Shown piece after piece: positions 1 to 4,873 of a DNA stretch of 15,315 nt. How positions within the stretch are numbered: the first letter of the stretch is position 1; each line of letters begins with the position of its first letter. The notes under the pieces are model-generated. The model saw nothing but the letters and a program-made list of their open reading frames with translations, searched no databases and was not told where the DNA came from. Position numbers and translations under genes: made by a program. The stretch is taken from assembly GCA_964416905.1 (NCBI GenBank), contig CAYQFL010000016.1, positions 1-15,315 on the forward strand. Direction: 5' to 3'. Source of the stretch: JASKKU01 sp964416905. GTDB taxonomy: Archaea; Nanobdellota; Nanobdellia; Woesearchaeales; JASKKU01.

Positions 1-13
1 AAAAATAAAAAAA
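1..13 (-). terminator. T-rich terminator after the triple thioredoxin gene
   Basis: Read on the minus strand, the bases directly after the TAA stop (14-16) are almost all T: seven T, one A, five T. Archaeal RNA polymerase commonly terminates on T-rich tracts without a hairpin. The window edge cuts off what follows. Confidence 0.45.
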
Positions 14-2095
14 TTAACAGCTTCCTCCAGAAGAAGCTGTATTTGTTGAACTTTCTATTGTTTCATCACACTCTGCTGGTCTTTCACTAGCATCAAACAA
101 TGCGCATAATGCATCCTTTATGGCATTAGCATCTCTGCTTCCGGAATAAGTTGCTCCATTTATCAAAAATGTCGGAGATGCCAAAGGTGGAACCAAGCTA
201 GTGCCCCTCAAAGTATATAACTGGTTGTTCAAATCAGATTGTTCTTTAGCAATCTCAAGCTTTCTGTCATTGAAACATTGTTCAATCTGGTTAATTTCGT
301 CTGATGTAAATCCTGCGTTCTCTGCAGCACCTTTCCAACAGCTGTCTACGTTACTTGAGCTACATTCCTTGTTAGCTTGCAACACAAAGTCAAAGAACTT
401 CCTCATTCCAAATAATTCTAAAGCACAAAGTTCTCTTACATCCTGGTTAGCTTCCTGAGTTCCATGCAAGGAAGACAATGTTGTGCCCTTAACGTCTAAA
501 ATATAGTGTGGGACGATTTCAACTTTGTCGCCCAATAAGGAATAAACTTTCTCTGCAGCTTCTTCCGCTGGATTTCCATAAGGACAGAAAGCCATGACAA
601 AATAATCTAATCTAGGCTTATCAGAGCTGTAGTTTAATGCTTCTAAGTTATGATCAGCATAATTCTCTAATAAATCAAGATACTCTTGTCTCTTTTCAGG
701 GTCTGCTGGCCAAGTAGAACCTATTGCTTGGTCTGTCAACAAATACTTATCTTCAACATGTACAAAGAATCTTGAAAGACCCTGTGTCTGCCAGGCATTG
801 GTCTTGGTAATGTTTTCACTAAAGATGTATGCTGGCAAGTGTTCAATCTTATACTTCTCAATCAATTCCTTACCTTCATCACTGTCCGCTTCAACTTCTT
901 TAACAACTAAATTTGGGAAATATCTTTTGTTAACAGACATTATCGAAGAAGTGTCACAAATTGTACATTCATCATCATTAACAACAATCAACTCAACTCT
1001 TGCATCCTCAGTATAAACACACTCAGCATTTTCTGTGCCAGGATTCTCACATTTTGCAATCATGCCTTCTTTTACTGGGCAATCAGAATCTGCTGCACAT
1101 GCTGGCAATTCTTGACAGACTTCTGAATCTTTCAAGGAATCAAGATTACAAAGTACCTTCATCATACTTACAGCACTTCTTGCACCCCTGTAAGGTTCAC
1201 CATTAACAAAGATTGTTGGAGAACCGCTAACACCATTCTTCTGATCAAGTTCATATTGTTCCTTAACTAAATCAAGACCTTCCTTATCTTGACAATCCTT
1301 TATCTTATCGACATCTAAGTTCAAATCCTTAGCTACACCTTCCCAGCAGGTATCAGCATTTCCAGAATTACATTTCTCGTTCATAGCTGTTGCAAACTTA
1401 AACCAATCGTCTATTCCAAAGTACTTCTCAACACACATCTCTCTAATGTCTTGATGCAACTCTTGAATTCCATGCATCGAACAATAGGTTTTTCCATCAC
1501 TTTCATCTGTTATACAGTAATCTGAAGTGCCACCACCATAGTTTGTATAAATTACATACCTTGGCTTAAAGGCAACATCATCTTTCATATCCTTATAAAC
1601 GTCATAAATGAATTCTTCTGCTTGGTTTCCATAAGGACAATACGACATCACATAGAAATCAACTTGGGCTTTCTTATCAGCATCGGAATCAACATTTCCT
1701 AGGTTATCAAATATTCCTGTTTCGGTATCTACAGATCCAGAACCTGTGTTCGTTTTAGCAGGGTTATAAACTAATAGAAATATAAGAATCGCTAATTCTA
1801 TCAAAGAAACAATCGCCCAAACGTTCAATTTTCTCTTTTTATGCACCTTTTTTGCAGATTTATGTTCAACACTTTTATATTCATGAGACTTATGCTCAGC
1901 ATGATGTTTTTCACTATGTTCTTTCTTTTCTGCATGCTCTTGATGTTTTGCGTGGTGCTCAGTATGATGTTCTTTCTTTTCTGCGTGCTTGACATGCTCG
2001 CCAGAATGCTCTTTTTTATGTTCACTCTTTTTAGCAGATTTTTCCTTAAGAAGCTTTGATTTATACTTTATCTTTGGTTTCTTTTTTTCAACCAT
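14..2095 (-). CDS. Membrane-anchored triple thioredoxin-fold (DsbA-like) protein with His/Lys-rich N-terminus
   Basis: Probable envelope thiol-disulfide protein of 693 aa. Numbered from the ATG at 2095: a Lys/His/Glu-rich tail (about 1-88) with a 17-residue internal repeat, one transmembrane helix (about 91-110), then three thioredoxin-fold units. Units 1 and 3 are related DsbA/GILT-like domains. Each has a CPYG site (Cys153, Cys504), an HGxQExxQD-like stretch, and a SPTxxxNG segment carrying the expected cis-proline. The middle unit has a CTIC redox site (377-380) and a LPAY cis-Pro loop. A Cys-rich linker (about 327-369) joins units 1 and 2. The last residue is Cys after SGGS. By the positive-inside rule the basic tail is cytoplasmic and the thioredoxin units are outside. 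An in-frame GTG at 2107 is possible, but it overlaps a strong Shine-Dalgarno (GGTGAT, 3 nt before the ATG), so ATG is preferred. Only 57 nt separate it from the upstream SurA-N/thioredoxin gene, suggesting an operon. Redox direction and substrates are unknown. Confidence 0.88.
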   Translation of the reverse strand: MVEKKKPKIKYKSKLLKEKSAKKSEHKKEHSGEHVKHAEKKEHHTEHHAKHQEHAEKKEHSEKHHAEHKSHEYKSVEHKSAKKVHKKRKLNVWAIVSLIELAILIFLLVYNPAKTNTGSGSVDTETGIFDNLGNVDSDADKKAQVDFYVMSYCPYGNQAEEFIYDVYKDMKDDVAFKPRYVIYTNYGGGTSDYCITDESDGKTYCSMHGIQELHQDIREMCVEKYFGIDDWFKFATAMNEKCNSGNADTCWEGVAKDLNLDVDKIKDCQDKEGLDLVKEQYELDQKNGVSGSPTIFVNGEPYRGARSAVSMMKVLCNLDSLKDSEVCQELPACAADSDCPVKEGMIAKCENPGTENAECVYTEDARVELIVVNDDECTICDTSSIMSVNKRYFPNLVVKEVEADSDEGKELIEKYKIEHLPAYIFSENITKTNAWQTQGLSRFFVHVEDKYLLTDQAIGSTWPADPEKRQEYLDLLENYADHNLEALNYSSDKPRLDYFVMAFCPYGNPAEEAAEKVYSLLGDKVEIVPHYILDVKGTTLSSLHGTQEANQDVRELCALELFGMRKFFDFVLQANKECSSSNVDSCWKGAAENAGFTSDEINQIEQCFNDRKLEIAKEQSDLNNQLYTLRGTSLVPPLASPTFLINGATYSGSRDANAIKDALCALFDASERPAECDETIESSTNTASSGGSC
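1916..1989 (-). repeat. 51-nt-period repeat encoding the His/Lys-rich tail
   Basis: A 23-nt segment at 1916-1938 recurs at 1967-1989 with one substitution. The 51-bp period equals 17 codons, so the reading frame is kept. In the protein this gives two copies of HAEKKEH (residues 37-43 and 54-60) within a longer His/Lys/Glu-rich stretch. It looks like in-frame tandem duplication of a low-complexity cytoplasmic tail. Confidence 0.75.
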
Positions 2096-2098
2096 CTT

Positions 2099-2119
2099 AT
2101 CACCCACCTCTTATGAGGT
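2099..2119 (-). promoter_or_regulatory. Shine-Dalgarno of the triple thioredoxin gene, with a small hairpin
   Basis: Minus strand, GGTGAT (2099-2104) lies 3 nt before the ATG at 2095, and GAGGTG (2105-2110) lies 9 nt before it. Both match the archaeal 16S tail complement. The segment 2106-2119 can fold as ACCTC-loop of 4-GAGGT, pairing one of the two SD-like copies. The site decides between ATG (2095) and the alternative GTG (2107), which sits inside the SD. Confidence 0.6.
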
Positions 2120-2152
2120 AACTCCTAGGATTAAAGGAGAGTAAATGCAAGT

Positions 2153-3283
2153 TTATACACAAGCATTGAAAAATTGTTCTAACTCGGAATCAAAATTTTC
2201 AGTAATGCTTTGACCATTGTTTAAGCAAATTACCTCTGGGATGTAACCTTGATAAACTTCGGATAAACACTCTTTTATAAGAGATATAGTCGTGTCATCA
2301 GGGGTCCCAATATACACTTTGTCAGTTCTACCCTGGAAAAAAGACTCAAAAGAATCACATTGGTCGCAAATAACAAAAAAATCTACATCTTTAGCTATCT
2401 TCTTTTCAACGCACGCTTTCAAATCTGCTGCGTTTACTTCAGGTTCATTTACCGTATCTTCTTGAACTATTTGTTCCTCTGTAACGGTTGTAGTCTCAAC
2501 AGCATTATTTAATTCTTGTTCTTCTTCAGAATCAGAATCTGGAGCAATAACTGTATCTAAATCCAGGTTTTCCTCTTGGTCTAAATTGTTATCCGTAATA
2601 TCAACTAAAATCTTAACATCAGCCTCAGCCTTAAGTTCATCCACTTTCTGCTGAACGAAATCAATTCTTTTTTGCGCTAACAATGCTTCTTTTATACTTT
2701 CTTTAACAGATTCATTAACAGCATCTTCAGAACCAAAGTATTGTTCAATAAATTGGTTTACCTCTTCATCATCAATTTGAACTTGATTAAAGTAGTATTG
2801 TTCAAACAACTTTTGAATATATATCTGTTCTTTTAATAGATTCTCAAACACTTTCCTGTTTAAACCTAAAGAATCTAAGGTTTTTTTAAACTCCTCCTCG
2901 CCACCAAGTTGATCAATGTACTGTTGCAAATAAAATTGATACTCAGAATCATTTATAGTGATACCTAAAGATTTAGCTTTGGAAACCAAAACCTTCTGTT
3001 CCACAAGCAATTCCAGAACATCAGATTTCGTTATCCCTGGATTTGCAAACATAAGGCTGTTATAGGTTGCATTAAATTCGCTTTCAAGAATTTTTTCGCC
3101 ATTAACTATTGCTATAACCCTTTCCCTCGAGAAATCAGGCATAAGATTGCTTAAGAAGTTACTTATTGATAAAGAAGCCGGACAAGAAGAAGGCAATATC
3201 TTAAACTTCATCTGAGCAACGATTATTATCAAAACCAACAAAACAAAAGTCAAGAGCTTGTAAAAATTAAATTTCCCTTTCAT
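2153..3283 (-). CDS. Membrane-anchored SurA-N-like protein with C-terminal CxxC thioredoxin-like domain
   Basis: Likely envelope folding factor, 376 aa from the ATG at 3283 (an in-frame GTG two codons upstream at 3289 is possible). Residues about 10-24 form a single hydrophobic anchor after a basic start. Residues about 55-220 resemble the N-terminal chaperone region of the SurA/PrsA/trigger-factor-like family: an IVNGEKI opening, a LVEQKVLVSKA helix, then long Gln/Glu-rich helices. No parvulin prolyl-isomerase domain follows. Instead there is an acidic Glu/Asp/Thr linker (about 230-285) and a short C-terminal thioredoxin-like unit with CDQC at 306-309 and a PEVICLNNG segment resembling the cis-Pro strand. 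The order, chaperone stalk plus redox tip, suggests binding of unfolded exported proteins together with disulfide chemistry; this is inference. It is the first gene of the leftward pair and has its own TATA-like box and a dyad at the promoter. Confidence 0.8.
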   Translation of the reverse strand: MKGKFNFYKLLTFVLLVLIIIVAQMKFKILPSSCPASLSISNFLSNLMPDFSRERVIAIVNGEKILESEFNATYNSLMFANPGITKSDVLELLVEQKVLVSKAKSLGITINDSEYQFYLQQYIDQLGGEEEFKKTLDSLGLNRKVFENLLKEQIYIQKLFEQYYFNQVQIDDEEVNQFIEQYFGSEDAVNESVKESIKEALLAQKRIDFVQQKVDELKAEADVKILVDITDNNLDQEENLDLDTVIAPDSDSEEEQELNNAVETTTVTEEQIVQEDTVNEPEVNAADLKACVEKKIAKDVDFFVICDQCDSFESFFQGRTDKVYIGTPDDTTISLIKECLSEVYQGYIPEVICLNNGQSITENFDSELEQFFNACV

Positions 3284-3298
3284 TCTCACATTACCATT

Positions 3299-3316
3299 CT
3301 TTAGTATTAACTAAAG
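3299..3316. repeat. Perfect 18-bp inverted repeat at the SurA-N/thioredoxin promoter
   Basis: CTTTAGT (3299-3305), 4-nt spacer, ACTAAAG (3310-3316): exact 7-bp arms. It lies between the minus-strand TATA-like element (3319-3326) and the start codons (3289/3283), covering the expected transcription start. This is where an archaeal repressor operator would sit. No candidate regulator is visible in the window. Confidence 0.5.
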
Positions 3317-3318
3317 TG

Positions 3319-3326
3319 TATTTAAA
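3319..3326 (-). promoter_or_regulatory. TATA-like box for the leftward thioredoxin operon
   Basis: Minus strand TTTAAATA, centred about 33 bp before GTG 3289 and 39 bp before ATG 3283. This would leave a leader of only a few nucleotides. Confidence 0.5.
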
Positions 3327-3342
3327 GCCAGCAAAAAATCAG

Positions 3343-3353
3343 TTATATAAAAA
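3343..3353 (+). promoter_or_regulatory. TATA-like box upstream of micro-ORF and archease
   Basis: TTATATAAAAA, a good archaeal TATA match, 35 bp before the ATG at 3382. It could drive the micro-ORF and archease together. A second TATA-like element closer to archease lies at 3472-3479. Confidence 0.45.
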
Positions 3354-3381
3354 TCTTTTGGAATTCAGTTAATACAATAAT

Positions 3382-3495
3382 ATGAAGATTAGGTTCTCAA
3401 TTTTTAAAATTTATGGAATGAATTCTAGCAAAAAGAAGGTTTTACAAAAACTTAGCTTTATTAACAAAAAGAATATAAACCACGAAAAAACTTAG
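3382..3495 (+). CDS. Possible 37-aa basic micro-ORF upstream of archease
   Basis: An ATG to TAG frame of 37 codons, Lys-rich (ten Lys/Arg, one Glu), in a different frame from archease and ending 11 nt before it. It begins 35 bp after a good TATA-like box, compatible with a nearly leaderless start. I do not recognise it. A-rich non-coding DNA readily produces lysine codons, so this could be chance or a leader sequence. Conservation in relatives would decide. Confidence 0.28.
   Translation: MKIRFSIFKIYGMNSSKKKVLQKLSFINKKNINHEKT
3472..3479 (+). promoter_or_regulatory. TATA-like box for archease
   Basis: AATATAAA is centred about 31 bp before the archease ATG, close to the spacing of other leaderless genes here. 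It lies inside the doubtful micro-ORF, so archease need not depend on translation of that frame. Confidence 0.4.
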
Positions 3496-3506
3496 TTCAA
3501 CAAACG

Positions 3507-3977
3507 ATGAATGAGAATCATAAAACAACTAAATCTGAATCAGAGAATAAGAGAAAATTCGAATACTTAGATGATTTACCATCAGATGCAGGATTTATTG
3601 CTTATGGAAAAAGTATTAAAGAGTTGTTCGAAAACTCAGCATCGGCATTATTTTCGATAATTGCTGACATAAACAAAATCCAGCCAAAAAAACAAATTAA
3701 GATATTATTAAGCGCAAAGGATGTTGAAGAACTGCTTTATGCATTTTTATCACAAATCATTGCAGAATCGGAGATTAACGAGCTTTTTTTCTCCAAGGCA
3801 AAAGTAAAAATTTCTTTTGATGAAACTAAAAACGAATACCAATTAAAAGCTGAACTTCTTGGCGAAGAGCAATCTGAAGAAAAAGGAAGAAATTTAGTAA
3901 AAGCCATAACATTACATGATTTTTCAATAAAAAAAGAAAATAATGAATACGTCGCAAAAATTTATGTTGATTTATAG
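3507..3977 (+). CDS. Archease, cofactor of the RtcB RNA ligase
   Basis: Archease family, 156 aa; typical members are about 140 aa. In archaea archease speeds guanylylation and turnover of the tRNA ligase RtcB during tRNA splicing (family knowledge). Seen here: after an 18-residue Lys/Glu-rich leader, FEYLDDLPSDAGFIAYG matches the family opening, normally a HTAD(V/I)G-like motif with a metal-binding Asp. The Asp is kept (Asp27), but the usual His-Thr-Ala is Leu-Pro-Ser. SIKELFENSASALFSIIAD and VEELLYAFLSQII match the two core helices. KAITLHDFSI matches the conserved KA(I/V)TYH segment, and the protein ends in the expected YVDL-like strand. The cytosolic partner RtcB is not in the window. The transglutaminase-like gene starts 48 nt downstream and may be co-transcribed. 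Confidence 0.88.
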   Translation: MNENHKTTKSESENKRKFEYLDDLPSDAGFIAYGKSIKELFENSASALFSIIADINKIQPKKQIKILLSAKDVEELLYAFLSQIIAESEINELFFSKAKVKISFDETKNEYQLKAELLGEEQSEEKGRNLVKAITLHDFSIKKENNEYVAKIYVDL

Positions 3978-4016
3978 TATTTATCTGAGATTTAAATCTT
4001 AAATAGAAGAACAAAA

Positions 4017-4022
4017 GGTGAG
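4017..4022 (+). promoter_or_regulatory. Shine-Dalgarno for a CTG start codon
   Basis: GGTGAG lies 3 nt before CTG at 4026. The same spacing is seen for GGTGAT before the ATG of the triple thioredoxin gene. This site is the main sequence argument for placing the start at CTG. Confidence 0.55.
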
Positions 4023-4025
4023 AAA

Positions 4026-4763
4026 CTGCAAAAAAAACCTGAAATCGAAATAATAAGAGGACCTGCTTTTGAAGAATTTGAGAATCAGAATTTAGATAGT
4101 GATATTTCAAACGAATTTGAGTATGAAGACAGCAAGAGCAGAGGATTCTTCGTTCGATTAATCTCAATTCTGATCGCGTTATCAATAATCCTGTTTTTTG
4201 TTATTCCATCATCTGTCTTTGAGCCAGAAAACAAGCCAGTAAGAATTCCTACAATAAACGAAATTAGAACTCTTGGTTTAATACCAGGCAATTTCTCTGA
4301 AATAAACGGAAGCTCAATTGAAAAATTGATATACTATAGAAGTCGTATTTCTCCTGAAATAAAAACAATTGCGAATTACATTGCAACCCAAGCATGTCCT
4401 TATACTGAAGGCAATAATGAGTTATGCCATGCAAAAGCCATATATTATTTTGTCAGGGATAACATAAAGTACGTTCCTGATCCATTAAAAACAGAATACA
4501 TAGAATCTCCGGAGTTAATATTAAACTCAGAATCTGCGGACTGTGATGGCTTTAGTGTTTTGCTTGCATCTTTGTATACTCACATAGGCATAGAATCAAG
4601 GTATGTTTTAATAAAAAATCACATATTCACCCAGATAAAACTGAAAGAACCCTCAAAATACGCAGATAAAGACGGCTACATTTACTTAGATGCTACATGC
4701 AAAGAATGCGAATTCGGAGAATTACCAAACTCTGTGAAGATTGATTCAAAGACAATCATTTAG
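4026..4763 (+). CDS. Membrane-anchored transglutaminase-like protein, apparent CTG start
   Basis: Transglutaminase/papain-like fold, 245 aa counted from CTG 4026. The frame is open from 3996 with no ATG, GTG or TTG before the TTG at 4326. That TTG falls inside the protein, downstream of a clear hydrophobic segment, so it is not a credible start. From CTG: an acidic cytoplasmic part (about 1-38), a transmembrane helix (about 42-61), a linker, then the catalytic domain. The triad is visible: Cys173 in SADCDGFSVLLASL, His199 in NHIFTQI, Asp222 in YLDATC. Extra cysteines (TQACPY, NELC, TCKEC) could form disulfides outside the cell. Archaeal members of this superfamily are mostly of unknown substrate and may act as proteases or cross-linkers; I cannot say which. 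It sits 48 nt after archease. CTG initiation is rare; a single-base error or mutation of ATG is the simplest alternative. Confidence 0.75.
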   Translation: MQKKPEIEIIRGPAFEEFENQNLDSDISNEFEYEDSKSRGFFVRLISILIALSIILFFVIPSSVFEPENKPVRIPTINEIRTLGLIPGNFSEINGSSIEKLIYYRSRISPEIKTIANYIATQACPYTEGNNELCHAKAIYYFVRDNIKYVPDPLKTEYIESPELILNSESADCDGFSVLLASLYTHIGIESRYVLIKNHIFTQIKLKEPSKYADKDGYIYLDATCKECEFGELPNSVKIDSKTII

Positions 4764-4842
4764 ATAATTTTATTGACAAAAACAAGCGCAACTATACGAC
4801 CCAAATCTATTCTTACAAACCATAAAATCTAAACTTAATTAA

Positions 4843-4852
4843 TTTTTTAAAT
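4843..4852 (+). promoter_or_regulatory. TATA-like box for lhr
   Basis: TTTTTTAAAT is centred about 26 bp before the lhr ATG, the spacing expected for a leaderless transcript. The rest of the 110-nt gap 4764-4873 shows nothing else. Confidence 0.5.
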
Positions 4853-4873
4853 CAGGTACCTTTCCTTAAAGAT

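Noticed and set aside
1841..2059. Plus-strand 72-aa Phe/Met/Leu-rich ORF resembling a membrane protein
   Set aside because: It is the antisense of the His/Lys-rich repeat; hydrophobicity is a by-product of complementary codons.
3988..3999. 12-bp palindrome AGATTTAAATCT between archease and the transglutaminase-like gene
   Set aside because: It resembles a TATA element, but its spacing would start the RNA inside the Shine-Dalgarno. Short A/T palindromes are common here, so no function is claimed.
3826..4291. Minus-strand ORFs across the archease end and transglutaminase N-terminus
   Set aside because: The sense frames carry recognisable domains; the antisense frames have no family features or promoter.
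4326..4763. 145-aa transglutaminase ORF starting at TTG
   Set aside because: The same frame is open for 100 further codons upstream, including a transmembrane helix and a Shine-Dalgarno-preceded CTG, so TTG 4326 is internal.
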